From contig NC_092186.1 in assembly GCF_043641665.1 (NCBI RefSeq), forward strand, positions 17,937,001-18,001,000: DNA of 64,000 nt, given 5' to 3'. Made by a program: the position numbers and the translations under genes. Position 1 is the stretch's first letter. The number at the start of each line of letters is the position of its first letter. Under the pieces are notes generated by a model, which saw only the letters and a program-made list of their open reading frames with translations, was not told where the DNA came from and searched no databases. Below, piece by piece: positions 1 to 11,359 of this stretch. The stretch is from Enoplosus armatus (lineage: Eukaryota; Chordata; Actinopteri; Centrarchiformes; Enoplosidae).

Positions 1-2400
1 AAAAAAAAGTCTGACTCCATTTGATAGATGATTTGCATAGTCTGATATATTTGCCAGTGTATTAACCCCCACCTCCTAACTTACCTCTTCCACAGCTTAA
101 AAAGATGTGACAAAGAAAAACTTTTTGAATTTATGTGTTTCTGTGTCAGCAAAATTAAATTAAATTCCAATATTTTCTCACCTTTTGAGGACTCTGGGTT
201 GTGTGAAGTGGTGCAACTAATTTTGGAAGCATTTGATATCCGCCAAAATCACGCTGCGATTGAAATTGCTTTGATGCCACAACTATTCTCCCTCTTCTAC
301 AATGTAATACCAGGCTAAAAAAAGCACCAAAGAACACATTTCCGTCGGTCAGATGAGACTTTTACCCAGAATACAGGAAAACTCAATTACACACACAACT
401 GTAATTACTTGCTCCCTCACCCCCAACACACACAACCATTGATGTGTCTATCTACACTCCTTAAAACCCTGGCTATAAAAAACATCTCAAGGGCTTATTC
501 AAATCGTCTTTATGAAAATGGTTTTAATATACCTTCAGGCACAGTCAAATGAAGTGGGAAATACTTAGAAGCTAAAGAAAAAAATCTTCGACAAGCAGGC
601 GAGGCAGATCAAGTGAACTTCTGATATTTTCATTGTCTGAAATATTTTCTGTCAATTAAAAAGCCTGAGACACTCTGAACACAGCTGTAAGAGAAACGCC
701 TAAAACTTCCATTCATGAGAGCGTGTGAAGGCAGAAGTGATCAAGAATAGCTCGTTGGGTGTCATCAAAATCATCTACCTGTGTGTATTTACTCATCTGC
801 AAAGTAGGAAGGTACGCCCCTGGAGACATGAGCAATTGTATATTGTTACAAGGGAATGTGATACGATTAGTCACTGCAGTGTATGTTAGTGAGTGAGAAT
901 TAGCAGTGAGCTCGACTTGAGAACAGCTGAGACTGAAAAGTGTTCCGTGATTGAGGATCCCCAAACTTAAACACTTTTGTCAAATCTTTGCTAACATTTT
1001 CAGAAATATAGTTGAGCTGGAAAGGCTTTGTCCCTGTTTGGATGTTATGTGTGAGTGTGTGTTTGTAAATAAAATGATAAAATAAATAAAATATAAATTA
1101 TTCTACAGATTACTACAGAAAGATGATTCCAAAACACTTAACCATTTATGCATTTTATTTTCTTTAACTAGTTATTATGGAGGAATGCTGGTGTGCTGTT
1201 GTTAAAGAAACCTTTGATTTTAATCACAAGGTCCACAGTATGTGAAGCCTGATTATGGTAAAACTGTCCCCAAAGTGCAGTGAAATCAAGACCATAAATC
1301 AATTTCACAATTTCTAGGGAAGTAATTAACTTTGAAATTGTAGACAATTGTGCAGAAATAGTAAGAAGCTCGATTGGAGTTTATTTTGTTACTGGGAAAG
1401 AGGAATGTGTGTCATTTCCTGGTGCTCCAAATGGCCCAGTGACTTGAATGCAAAGCCACAGAAGCCATTTCTCCCACAGCGCCTAAATCCTCCATAACTG
1501 TTATCAGTCATTGGGAGGTTTCGCCTCCTCAGTATGCAGCAAGACCGTTGTGTTTGTTTTCAATGTAACTTGTGATATTTGGCCAGGGCTCAGTGCCCTC
1601 TTTGTTAGCCATTGTGTGGAGATGAATGAATCTTTCTTTCAAATTTCATACAGAGATGCACTGTGTGAAACCATAGAAACACCTTTGAGACCATAAGACT
1701 GAATTATAGACTATAAAAGGCACCAGGAATAGGCCACTGATGTAAAGCAAGTATTAACCCTTGATTTAAGGTAAATTGTTCCACTTCTATATCCCTGCTT
1801 AATGGATTTAGAGCATTATTTAGCTATCAGGTGTTGCAAATATTCTAATTTACTTTCTTCATTATCCTGCATGTTTCAAGATGCATAAGTGATAGTGCTG
1901 TTAGACTGGGGGAACAAACAATGCCTCATTGCGCCTCATTGTTCAAATTAGAAAAAAGCTGTTAAAAGAGTTTGATGGATTTCGCACACTAACAATCATA
2001 GATTAGAAAAGATGCAAGATGTGGCCGCAAAGCGTTCTGGTGTATTTTTCTCTGCATGACTGTTTAACGTCAGCGCAAAATGGCAGATCTCGTTTTGATT
2101 TTGAGCGACTCAAAATAAAAACCAATTGTTTACTCATAGATAACATGTGGTTCAACCTGAGAATATCCTCATACTACGTCACATCTATGTCATGCAAAGT
2201 CATTTACGAAAATGCAAAGAATACACAGAATGGACTGAGAAATGTGATGCAGTAGCCGTTTTTTAATTCTAATCTGTCTTTTGACAGTGATTTAGGTTTA
2301 GGATTAGAGTTAAAAAAATATGCATAAATACGCATTTACTAATACAACAGTTCTAACAATGTATGGAGTAAATTGGCTGCATTCATTCTCAACCCTAAAA
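1..2400. other. AT-rich non-coding stretch, probable intron
   Basis: I see no gene here. The frames that exist are short and interrupted. A perfect POU octamer word (atttgcat) lies at 31-38. If the minus-strand exon at 9235-9480 is real, this stretch would be its first intron. Nothing else can be supported. Confidence 0.4.
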
Positions 2401-2439
2401 TTAACTTACTGTAAAAAGAAAAATGCAGACATGAAATCC

Positions 2440-3120
2440 TGTGTCAGCTCCTAACCCGTGATGCCCTGATTGCATAGGCACATTGTGTGATTTGACATTG
2501 TACCGATGCCTGACGCTCAGACAAAGGAGCCGGTGCAGGCCTCGAGGGGGCAGATGACAAACACTCCTAAACCATGGCCAGACATAATCCCCCCCCCCAC
2601 CTCCCGCCAAACCCCACAACAAATGCACAGCGGAGGGGGACTTATTCAGAGCATATTAGGGAGGTGAAGGAGGCCAGGCACTGAGGGACCCTCCCCACTT
2701 GGCTGTCCTAATCATCTGAGACAACCCCTCCAGAGGCACACCCCCGCCCGATCCCCTTCCCGCCTACAAGCCCCGCGCCACCCCCTAACGCATGACCCAG
2801 ACACATCCAGGAGTGTTTACAAGGGCGGGCGGCCATGAAGTGGGGAAGCTGACCAAAATGAACAGCCCCCCTGGGAGCTGTAGTTTAATTGTCCATCTTC
2901 TTGGTCCAAATTAAACAAGCTCGAGCGCATTCAAGTATCCATACAGACACACACCCCTCCCACCACCCCACTTTTAACAGACTGGCACGTTCCATAGAGC
3001 ATGGCATTGATGCAGAATGATGAGCGAGACCCCATTGTCTCGTTATATTGTCTTCAATTAGGCAAGAGATGATGGGAGACAACGAGAGGAGCATTTGTAA
3101 TCATGAGACTCCCAAACTCA
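2440..3120. promoter_or_regulatory. candidate conserved non-coding elements
   Basis: Two or three unique, CpG-bearing islands (about 2440-2590, 2780-2900 and 2980-3120) are separated by C-rich low complexity. Visible binding words are a forkhead-type tgtttac at 2814-2820, a SOX-type ccattgt at 3032-3038 and a homeodomain-type caatta at 3055-3060. There are no long frames. The call rests on sequence character only. An untranslated exon or ordinary unique sequence is also possible. Confidence 0.3.
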
Positions 3121-3129
3121 CGCTGGGAA

Positions 3130-4330
3130 ACAGAACTTCATTATGCCCAATGGTCCCTCATCGACGATAAAGCCCAGAATATGTGTGGTTCATCCTTAGG
3201 AAGTTTTCAAGCATAAATGGCTCGGAAAGAAGTGAGTCACCAGGAAATACTGTGGGGGGTTCTGAAACTGAAGACAACAACTGAGAGGCAAATCTTCTTC
3301 TTTTATCTGCACTGCAAGTGAACAGCAGGTTTCAGTCCGAGAAATCGCATTCATCCTCTTATTACATCCCCTGTGCACTTACCTGAACTCTCATCCTATA
3401 CAAGTTTACCACCCTGGTATTTAAAGTTTTATAAGTCAGAGTCAGTGGGTTTTAGAAAAGAGAGTTGGGATGAAATTAGAAGGGGAAAAAAAAAATCACT
3501 GATAATACCTTAAGAAGAACAAGAAGCTCAGTGCTTTTCTGAGCTAGTTTTTCAGGGATGAATTTACAGGCATAAAGTGTAGCCATGATGTCTTTTCATC
3601 TTCACCACATAAATGTTGTACAAGCTTAGCTCTGTGAGCAGGAGCTCTGGCAGCGCTGGTGTCAGCTCAGAACCATCTGTAGCATTAGACTTCTTTAAGA
3701 AAGAGAAAGAAAAACTCGAGAGCGCATTTTATCTGCATTTACCTGGAGAGCGTTCAGCTGAGAAATGACTCTAACCCGACATCTTGCCAGCTTTGTAGTT
3801 CACCCGTCATTTAAATCACGTTCCACCGTGGCTGTTAGGCTTTGATAGAACCATCCGACCGGACAAATACAGCTTTCATAAAATTGTGCAAATTATTTCT
3901 TTCAACTGGGATCGCAGCGGTATTGTTCCCCCACCCCTGACCCCCCCACCCACCCTGTCTTTCCTCTCTCCTCACTACACAAAGAGCTAATCTGAGACTA
4001 ACACTCGCACCAGCCACATTGTAAAACCAAAACCGGGGTGATTTTATTTTCTTTAAATCATGTAAGTGAAGCATGAGGTAAAAGCCATCATCCATGGAGG
4101 ACAACAGAGGGGTGAGAGAAATAGCTGCGTATTTTCTACCCATACACGCTGTGGGGATTATACATTGTGCTCCCTTTTACCCATCTATGCCTTAAGCTGT
4201 TCTTCTTCCACATGTACAGTATCAGAGAGGGACCAGATAGATGCAGAAATTTTTTGGTTTGTCCCCATTTGCAGATGAAATCAGTCAGTGATGGGTGCCA
4301 GTAGGAGGGATATCTGTCAAGTCGAGCAGC
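3130..4330. other. non-coding stretch without recognised elements
   Basis: Mixed unique sequence with a C-rich tract near 3930-3950. Frames of up to 102 codons occur (3835-4143 minus) but show no recognisable domain, and their ends do not fit splice sites. I see no feature here that I can support. Confidence 0.3.
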
Positions 4331-4339
4331 CCTTGGGCC

Positions 4340-4520
4340 GAACAACCTTTCCCTCCCTTATCTGATTCCAGCAGACGGGGCGAGATGATGGCCATGCCAG
4401 CCAGTGCCTTTGATTTTTTAGTATATCCCTATGCTTTCACACTACTTTATTGATCGCCGACAGACCTTATTGTGTTCCTCTGCTAAAAGAGCGCGTCAAG
4501 AATGCTCTATTTGTAATGTG
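4340..4520. promoter_or_regulatory. candidate conserved non-coding element
   Basis: Unique sequence with several CpGs, free of simple repeats. It holds a GATA-type word (cttatct, 4357-4363) and a run of balanced-composition sequence up to about 4520. No coding frame fits it. It would lie in the putative first intron of the minus-strand gene. Inferred from character only. Confidence 0.3.
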
Positions 4521-5029
4521 ATCACACAGATGAGGATGGCAGAGAGGTGGACAGACACTAATCCCCATTTTTACCCCCCGGTCTCTCAGCATCGTCCGTG
4601 GTGATTCTTGTGGATCGCCCCTGTCGAGTTTCTCATTGCCTGAGGCGCAGATGACAACCCTCTCTTTTTTTGTTTTTTTAAGTCGGGAGGGGTCAGGATA
4701 TGATCGACACTTTTTATGAAGAGCAATAGCTAATGCTGGTGACCGAGAGTAGTCGTCAAATTTGATACCAACCACATTTAACAAAAAGAGAAGTACTTAT
4801 TAGTCACCCATTTGCAAAACGGTTAAATGAAACAAACCACATACTACCAAAGCAGTCTGGTCGATGCTTTGTGTATTTCTACAGGACCTTTGGGCAGCAT
4901 CGATTTTCAGTTCATTCATGATTGTTTTTGACCACTGGCTTAGCGTAAAATGTGCTCATCGACCTCTGTAGACCTGACACATTCCTCTGTGTTGAACAGC
5001 ACAACGCAACAGCACAGAATAGGGAGCAT

Positions 5030-5290
5030 CTGCCTCGTTACTCCGCCCAGATGGCAGCAGAAAGTATGTAAATTGGTTCATTAACCTTACAGTGCCTTAA
5101 CCAGTGGGCCATGCAGAGGGCTCGTTCCATCCGGCTTTTCTTGAATTTTATTAACGCCCATTAATAGCATCGGGAAACTTTCGCTAATGGCCTGAGGTGG
5201 TTCGCTGTGGTGTTATCAAACACTGTAGTAATTATACATGACATCCCTCTGATTAACACTCCTGTGATTATTGCACCATGTCAGATCATC
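5030..5290. promoter_or_regulatory. candidate homeodomain-rich conserved element
   Basis: Dense ATTA/TTAAT/TAATGG words (for example taatgg at 5185-5190, with repeated attaac/ttaat words from 5080 to 5165 and again near 5230-5270), an E-box cagatg at 5049-5054 and retained CpGs mark this as one of the more enhancer-like islands. It has no repeats and no plausible frame. Known CNEs near developmental genes have this texture. Conservation itself is not visible here. Confidence 0.4.
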
Positions 5291-5479
5291 TTTTTTCCCC
5301 CCCCATTTAATGACAGTCATCCATTTTCTTGGCGAGAAAATATTTCAGAGGAAGAAAAAGGAAAAAAAAAAAGAGGCCTGATATTATCACAACACTCCCC
5401 CACACCAACAAGCAGGCGAGGATCTTTAACCCCTGACAATAGAACGGCATGACGGAAAAGAAGCGGGTGGGGGGTTAGA

Positions 5480-5494
5480 GGGGGGGGGGGGGGG
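5480..5494 (+). repeat. poly-G tract
   Basis: A run of 15 G residues, preceded by gggtggggggttagag. It is a mononucleotide run with G-quadruplex potential and is prone to sequencing length error. Confidence 0.9.
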
Positions 5495-5789
5495 AATGTG
5501 AAAAGGATCTGCGTTTTCATACGTTTCCCCCCAGTGCTTGCAGAGTGTGTGAAAAATTAGCTTGCAGTGTGTGTGTGCGAGCTGCCAGCAGTGAGGGCTT
5601 GCACCTGGAGCAGGGAGGAGCATGCGAGGGGTCAAGGGTCACCTCGCGGGCTAAACAGGATTGGAGTTCTCCCTGTTCCTAAGAAGGCCAGACGACCCCT
5701 ACGGCTGCATCGCACAACATGTGCCTTTCACACACACCCCTTCCTTCCCTTTCCTTCTCTCCTTCGTCTCTCGCTCACCTCCTTTTCTT

Positions 5790-6120
5790 TTCTCCTTTGG
5801 AAAGGCGCAGTAATCCATAATCCACTCAACTATCAGTGGCTCAATTATCCCTCCCGTTCGCCCATTTTCTCCCCTCGGATGGAGATTCAAAAACAATTAA
5901 CCTCTTCACGGCTGGGGACTTTTCCCAGGAAAGGGCATGGTGGTAATTGAATGACTCCGCCATTTACATTCCTGACCATGACTTCACTCCTTCACGCATA
6001 AATCTGGTTACCGAAAATCCTAATCTGTGGCTTTGTGATTGTCCAATGTCATTATCATGGATGTTGTGTTATCACGCTATGAGGACAGTATTTTACTTCA
6101 AGCGGGATTTAACAGGACAA
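5790..6120. promoter_or_regulatory. candidate conserved non-coding element
   Basis: A 330-bp island of unique, balanced sequence with caattaa, ggtaattgaatga and cattatcat words and few repeats. An open frame (5567-5950 plus, 127 codons) overlaps it, but that frame starts in low-complexity sequence, has no domain I recognise and is not bounded by splice sites. A regulatory element fits better than a gene. Confidence 0.35.
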
Positions 6121-6139
6121 TGTGGTAATGTTTACATAA

Positions 6140-7540
6140 CACCCTTTTGACCTACTTAAACCTTAATAGATTTACATCATTTGGACTCAATAATGTTGAC
6201 AGAAAATTATGCCTTCATAGAACCTAAAATAATTATTATTCTTGTGTCAAACTCAGTAGACAGTGCTATCCTGTAAACTGGTACAACTGGACTATTTCAC
6301 ACCAAGTGTCTATAAGCTATGGTGCATCCCCCCACATCCTCAGCCTTCAATAAAATGTTCTCTTCTCCCCCTTCGTTATGGAGGGGCCTCCTATTCATCT
6401 CCAGGTAGAAAGCCTCAAAGTGTAGGAGGGAAGAACAGCTTGTTGCACCCATTGAGCTTTTTATTACTTCCCCCTTCAAAGGGTGGTGGCAGAGGAAGAG
6501 ACAATCTCAATCTCCTTGATGCCACGATACACACAGTCAGCTTCCAGAAAACACGCACAAACAAGTGGAAGGATTTCGGCCGAAGCTCTGTGCAGATTTT
6601 TACCAACACTTGTTCTTCAAAACATCATATCTGAGAAGATTACATGGTTGAGGGTAGAGAGAGAGCCCATTCCAGCTGTTAGGGGATAATCTTTTAACAA
6701 ACAAGTTTATCAAAAAAGGACATCGTTGTGAAAAACAACTAAATAACAACTAAAAAACAAAAACCATTAGGCTCTTTCAACTAGAAGCAGAAAAACATTA
6801 CATACAACTCAACTTGTTCTGATTTTCCCTGCGTTGTCAAGCAAACATGTCGAACAAAGACTCCACTCCAACCAGCCATTTTCCATAAAGCAAGCTAGCT
6901 TATTATCTGGCTAACCCAGCAGCAGCCAAGTGATGTAAGCCCTAACCAACACACACCGAGAAAACAAAGACATGTACTCCTCAAAAGGAAGACACTCGTG
7001 AAGATGAATTTGTCTGTCAAAGAAATGCATATATCGAACTTCTAATTAGTGTTTTGTATTTATTTTTGCTCGACTACAGAAGCCACCTCGGCTTCCGCCC
7101 CAACTCAAAGACGCCCAACGTCAGAGTCGAGGTGCGACAGGCTGCGTCTGAGGGCCTCATTTAAAACCTCCAGTGCAGTAAAAAAAATGGAATCTTCAAG
7201 CAGGAATTATGTTTTATGTTTATTTTTGAAGCTCAAATGATTCAACTCCTGTTCATTAATAATGGGATAATATTGTTTTACTGACCCTAATCCTTTTGAA
7301 TTCTAAGATCAAGACTCAGGTTTAACATCATCACACTGGGAAAACTTAAAACAGGGAATGCATTACGCTTCAGAGCCTCCTGTATATGGTATATGGTTCC
7401 AATTTACAATTAACGTAATGCTTTTAAAAAGAACCAAGTAGCACAGCAGATAAACCCCAGCTTTTTAAATAAAACAGAAAAAATAACATAACTACAGGCA
7501 CCACGCCATACCTATTCTTGCAGACGCTCGCCAGAACAGC
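6140..7540. other. non-coding stretch, nothing recognised
   Basis: Unique AT-rich sequence with short frames only (for example 6263-6634 plus, 123 codons, no recognisable domain). I see no splice-bounded exon and no repeat family here. Confidence 0.3.
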
Positions 7541-7552
7541 ATAACTAAAATC

Positions 7553-7603
7553 TCACTCTCTCTCACACACACACACACACACACTGAGACACACACACAC
7601 ACA
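7553..7603 (+). repeat. compound CT/CA microsatellite
   Basis: ctctct followed by (ca)n, interrupted by ctgaga and then a second (ac)n run. It gives rise to the low-complexity part of a spurious 191-codon minus-strand frame. Confidence 0.9.
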
Positions 7604-7736
7604 GAAGAAGTCTTTGATGTTTCCTCATGAGTGTGTGTATTGCAGCTGTGTGAGTCACCCACACTCCATCCAAGATCCATATAGGCTACACAGCGGCAGC
7701 AACAGAAGCAGTAGCAATGAAACTGCAACCCTGTAC

Positions 7737-7738
<2 letters not shown>

Positions 7739-7777
<39 letters not shown>
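7739..7777 (+). repeat. (CA)n microsatellite
   Basis: About 39 bp of uninterrupted CA dinucleotides. On the minus strand it reads as Cys-Val repeats in a spurious frame. Confidence 0.95.
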
Positions 7778-7782
<5 letters not shown>

Positions 7783-8284
7783 AACATCATAGCGTGTCTT
7801 GATTGTGGATGGAGAAATGGGAAGGAGGCAAAGGCACCAGGAGGGCCAGCCAGGCCAGCATGAGGACAAAAAAGAAAAAGAAGAAGGAGAAGAAGAATAG
7901 GAAGAAAAACTAAAACAACTGGCTGTGCTCCAGACAGACTGCAACTTCTCTTGATCATTATGTCTAGCGTTCAGGTGTCTGGGCTTGGGCCAACTGTAGG
8001 CGGTAGTTAGGTTGAGGGTGGTGGGAGGACTGGGGGGGTGGGTGTAGATAACACAGCAGCCAGACAAAGAGGGAATAAGAGGACTGCCTACATACCACCA
8101 GCATCAAGGCAGGGAGGGTGGGAGGCAAGGGAGGGAGCAACGCGGAGGAAAAAAAAGGAGGGTTATAAAATTTTGATTAGACAATCCTTTGCCGAAGTGA
8201 CTTTCTGTATCGGTTTGCTTTTTCTTTTCTTTTTTTGTCAGCTCCCCTCCCTTCTCGCTCCTCCGCAGCGCCGCCTCAGAGAAT

Positions 8285-8600
8285 GGGGCAGACAGATTTT
8301 ATAGGTCCTAATTAAAGCCATCTGAAGCCTTTCAAAACATCAAATGGCCCCGGTCCCCCCGCTCTTTCCCTCTGATTGTGCAGAAATCACGGAAAATCAG
8401 AGGGCACCCATTTTTGCTTTGACTCCCAAATGTACCTACATAAATTTTGCACCCCCCTCCCTCCGCCCATGACCCCACTAGCCTCTAATTTCCAATCAAT
8501 AAAAGGGTTCAGTGAATGACATGACCTCATAGAGTGTCTGTCAAATTCACTGGAATTTGACATAAATGCTAGTTTGGTGGAGCAACTATCTGAAAAAAAG
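8285..8600. promoter_or_regulatory. candidate conserved element with hairpin
   Basis: Unique sequence with caattaa-, atcaataaa- and tgacctca-like words (the last resembles a nuclear-receptor half-site). It includes a perfect short inverted repeat at 8539-8562. It lies about 0.65 kb inside the putative first intron of the minus-strand gene. The overlapping frame (8387-8683 minus) has no recognisable domain. Confidence 0.4.
8539..8562. repeat. perfect 10-bp stem, 4-nt loop inverted repeat
   Basis: The arms tgtcaaattc and gaatttgaca are exact reverse complements and flank the loop actg. The arm resembles a TGTCAA-type (PBX/MEIS-like) site, so this may be a pair of binding sites facing each other rather than an RNA hairpin. 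Confidence 0.75.
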
Positions 8601-8789
8601 CATTTCAGTTCTTTCTCTGAGCCTGACTTGAGTTTAAACTTAAGGGACGTTTTTTTTGTCATATCCTGCATTGGAAATGTCACATAAGGTTACTGAAGAT
8701 CCACCCTTATCCTGCCTGGCGGGTTGAAGTGAAGTGCAGCCCTGTTTTAGTGCGCTTCAAGTACTCCATTTTTTCTCTCTCTTGCACCC

Positions 8790-9010
8790 CCCCCCCTCCT
8801 AATTGTCCCCATTGAGCCGTGTGGACCGGTTGCACAGCCTGCCTGGCCAGGGTCAGCGGGTTTACCGTGTGCTTTTTATCTATATTTCATGCTATGGCGC
8901 CGCGCGCAGACAGCCACACATCCACAATGAGAACATTGACAGAGACGCACAAAGAATGTCCACAGGACGAAATGGACTTAGAAATCATTCAGACATCAAG
9001 TGAAGTCAAT
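8790..9010. promoter_or_regulatory. promoter-proximal CpG-bearing unique sequence
   Basis: A C-run near 8787 is followed by sequence with many CpGs, including a gcgccgcgcgc cluster near 8897-8909. Overlapping frames on the plus strand (8803-9013) are short and unrecognised. It may be a promoter-proximal intronic element of the minus-strand transcript. Confidence 0.3.
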
Positions 9011-9234
9011 TAGGTTTAGCGAGAAAAGCCTATAAAGCGTTTTTAAACGTTCAATTATCCTTTGAATGTCAACAAAAAGGACAGAAAACATACGGCGCGA
9101 AAGTGGCTCATGCAGTCATACATTCAAAACTGAAGTAGCCTACAAATAGACGATAAATATAACTAGTACTTTACGGAGTGTTGGCGATAAATACGCGATA
9201 AGAAGAAGACAGAAATATAACGTCGCCTACTTAC

Positions 9235-9480
9235 AATTCATTTCAATAACTTCTGGGCGTTATTGTCTCGCCCCTGCGCCTCTCCGGTCGTTTGGAGACG
9301 GAAAAAAGTCTGTTCCTCCGGCGAAGCAGGGTCACTCTCATCGACAGGACGGCCAGCTTCATCTGATGGCGGTAAACTTTGCATAAGATAACACCTGGTT
9401 AATTCTGCTGAGGACAGTGGACGTCCGACTCCGCCGGTGTCAGGTCTTCAGTGATGCCTGCACTCGCGCTGGGAGGAAAG
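9235..9480 (-). other. candidate first exon (mostly untranslated) of an unidentified minus-strand gene
   Basis: Read on the minus strand, this CpG-rich block ends in ttgaaatgaatt followed directly by GTAAGT (plus-strand acttac at 9229-9234), a consensus 5' splice site. The 5' end is set only roughly, upstream of the CpG peak and about 45 bp inside the first inverted CCAAT box. The exon holds a complete 32-codon small frame (9341-9243, starting MRVTLLRRRN) that stops 8 bp before the splice site, plus an ATG whose frame (ATG AAT T) would continue across the splice. It is therefore either a 5'-UTR exon with a uORF or an exon coding only the first residues. I cannot name the gene. The rest would lie to the left of the window. 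Confidence 0.45.
9243..9341 (-). CDS. small upstream open reading frame in the candidate 5' exon
   Basis: Starts at ATG (complement of 9341-9339) and ends at TGA (complement of 9245-9243), 32 residues. It is very arginine-rich (MRVTLLRRRN... then KRPERRRGE...), as CpG-rich 5' leaders often are. If the exon is transcribed, this would be a uORF ahead of a start downstream or at ATG-AAT-T. There is no evidence that it makes a stable peptide. Confidence 0.2.
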   Translation of the reverse strand: MRVTLLRRRNRLFSVSKRPERRRGETITPRSY

Positions 9481-9640
9481 GGAGCGCACAGAAAGGCGTC
9501 ATGTGAGCCGGGTAGAGGTGCGCCATTGGCCAGCCGGGGATAAGTATGATAAAGCTGCTCTGTGCGCCATTGGCTCAGGACGGGAGCGGAGGCGCCTCCT
9601 CACTTGGCTGTGCGCAAGAATGTGAGTGCGGCTCACTGTT
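9481..9640. promoter_or_regulatory. CpG-rich bidirectional promoter with duplicated CCAAT box
   Basis: I counted 26 CpGs between 9241 and 9600, far above the neighbourhood. Two identical 13-mers, gtgcgccattggc, at 9518-9530 and 9562-9574 each contain an inverted CCAAT box (attgg at 9525-9529 and 9569-9573), 44 bp apart. Paired CCAAT boxes of the NF-Y type are common in CpG promoters, including bidirectional ones. Donor sites face outward on both sides (minus at 9234, plus at 9815). No TATA box sits at a fitting distance on the minus side. Confidence 0.5.
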
Positions 9641-9814
9641 CATAATTTTCAGCAGCCAGAGGGGGGGTTGGTGGGGGGCAGTCAGTAACAAATTGTTCCA
9701 AAGATCTTCTGTCTTTTGTCATCGACGCACAGAGTTACACGGAGGGCAGCGAGGAGAAATGCACACATTCTGTTTCCTCTCTATAAAAAAAAGAGGAATG
9801 AATGAAAATGTCTG
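9640..9814 (+). other. candidate first exon of a divergent plus-strand transcript
   Basis: The segment ends aatgaaaatgtctg followed by GTGAGT (from 9815), a strong 5' splice site. A 90-codon frame (9546-9818) runs through it but stops at the TGA inside the donor, so if it is spliced the frame would continue into a further exon. A ctataaaaaa word at 9781-9790 is internal to the segment. This could be a promoter-divergent long non-coding RNA or an alternative coding start. The left boundary is arbitrary. Confidence 0.3.
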
Positions 9815-9839
9815 GTGAGTCTACACACCAACTTTTGAG

Positions 9840-10850
9840 AGGCTGCCAACTTGAAGATGTGGACGCTTTAATCTAAATGAGGTTAAATTTGATCTTTTGA
9901 TCGTTTTCAGCATTATGATGGAAAGTAAACATTTTGGAAAATTTGGAAGCAACATCTAAAAAGGCAGCAATGGAGCAGTAACTGCACCCATCAAGGTGGC
10001 AGTTTAACACATTAACCCCATGATAATAATATCTTGTCAGTCAGTCAACCCTCTAGCCTTAAATGTAGTGGATATAAGACTTCACTAAAATAATAATATA
10101 GTTCAGTTACCTCAACACACATGCATACTTGTATTTGATTTTAATGGGATGTATGTATGTATATATATATATATAGATGGGAATTACACCAACAGAAAAA
10201 ATCATCTAATTTGTGTCTCATATAGTTTGATTTGTTGCATTGACTTCCTGGATAATTTGCTGGATAATGAACTGATGCAGGTGGATCAGGAATTGTATTA
10301 ATAAGATACTTAACAAAGCAGTCATCACGGCTCAAATGCAAGAAACAGGATCATGTCATTTTCACATGGTGATGATAAAAAAAATAAAGAGAAAAAAGTC
10401 ATTGACACTAAAAGAGCAAACACAGTCAACCTTCAATTTTTGTGACAATGTAGTCCTGGTGCTTTCCTACTATACTGTGGGTAGTGGTGCTGAGACCTAA
10501 ACCAACCTTTACAATAATCTTTTGATCGTAATAAGTTCTGAAGCTAATTCATTATTTAGGACACAGGGAGCTAATTGAAAGGAAGGGATACAGCATATAG
10601 GTGCTGTGGTGGGAGGTTACAGCGAGAAGATCCCTTGATATTCTCTTCTACATGTATAGAAACAAAGGGAGCATGATATGTTTTACATATTTATGCTGTT
10701 CTACCCTCTTTTTGTATTTCCACATGCTTTTCTACACAGTTGGACTTCACAGAGGGCAACAACACATAAAAGGGCAGCCCCTCTCCGTCTCTCTCTGGTT
10801 CTCTGGAGTGTGGAGGCAGAGGAAGTCAAGGTTCTGTATGGGTGGGAAAT
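9840..10850. other. AT-rich non-coding stretch
   Basis: Contains a short (TA)n run at about 10160-10175 and otherwise unique AT-rich sequence. No exon or repeat family is recognisable. Confidence 0.3.
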
Positions 10851-10859
10851 AGAGCGCAT

Positions 10860-11220
10860 GTAATCTGGAGCGCGCATCTTCCCCTGCTCAGGCTGCGGCA
10901 TTAAATCAATATTCCGCAAAGCTTTCTCTTGTTTTTACATTCACTTGACTGCTGCCGTGATGTGCCGCGAGGGTCGAGCAGCCGCTCCCCGATTTTTGTG
11001 GCACTTGCCCCCCTCCCTCTTCCTCCTCCTTCACTTCACTTCACTTCACGGCAGACACCCTCATTTGGATGGCTCCAAGGCGATGCGCCCATTCCATTTG
11101 TCTTGTGCGTTAACGGGAGGCGGCAGGAATAAGGCAACGCGTTATCTCGACACAAAACATTATCTCCGCCTCGCTCCTCCAACACCGTGAAACAATGATT
11201 ATTAACTGCTTGAGGAGCAT
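10860..11220. promoter_or_regulatory. candidate conserved element near the promoter
   Basis: Unique sequence with many CpGs (gcgcgc, gccgcgagg, ggcgatgcgcc, acgcgttatctcg), a taaatcaat word near 10902, a ttatct GATA word near 11140 and an attattaac word near 11200. A short ttcact repeat (11030-11050) interrupts it. It sits 1.1-1.4 kb upstream of the minus-strand first exon. Overlapping frames (10929-11190 plus) are unrecognised. Confidence 0.4.
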
Positions 11221-11359
11221 GTTCAGGGGTTTAGAGGCTTGTCGCCACACTTAAGGAACATAAAATATATTTCACAACACATGCCCTGAACTAGATTTTT
11301 GATTTTTTTTGACTCTAGATAATGCTTCCTCTTTTCTTGCCACTTGTGAGTACTTTCAG

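Noticed and set aside
7492..8067. 191-codon minus-strand frame
   Set aside because: Most of it is Cys-Val and Ser repeats from CA/CT microsatellites and purine-rich sequence.
9781..9790. TATA box for the plus-strand transcript
   Set aside because: The ctataaaaaa word lies only about 25-30 bp before the donor, which leaves no room for an exon.
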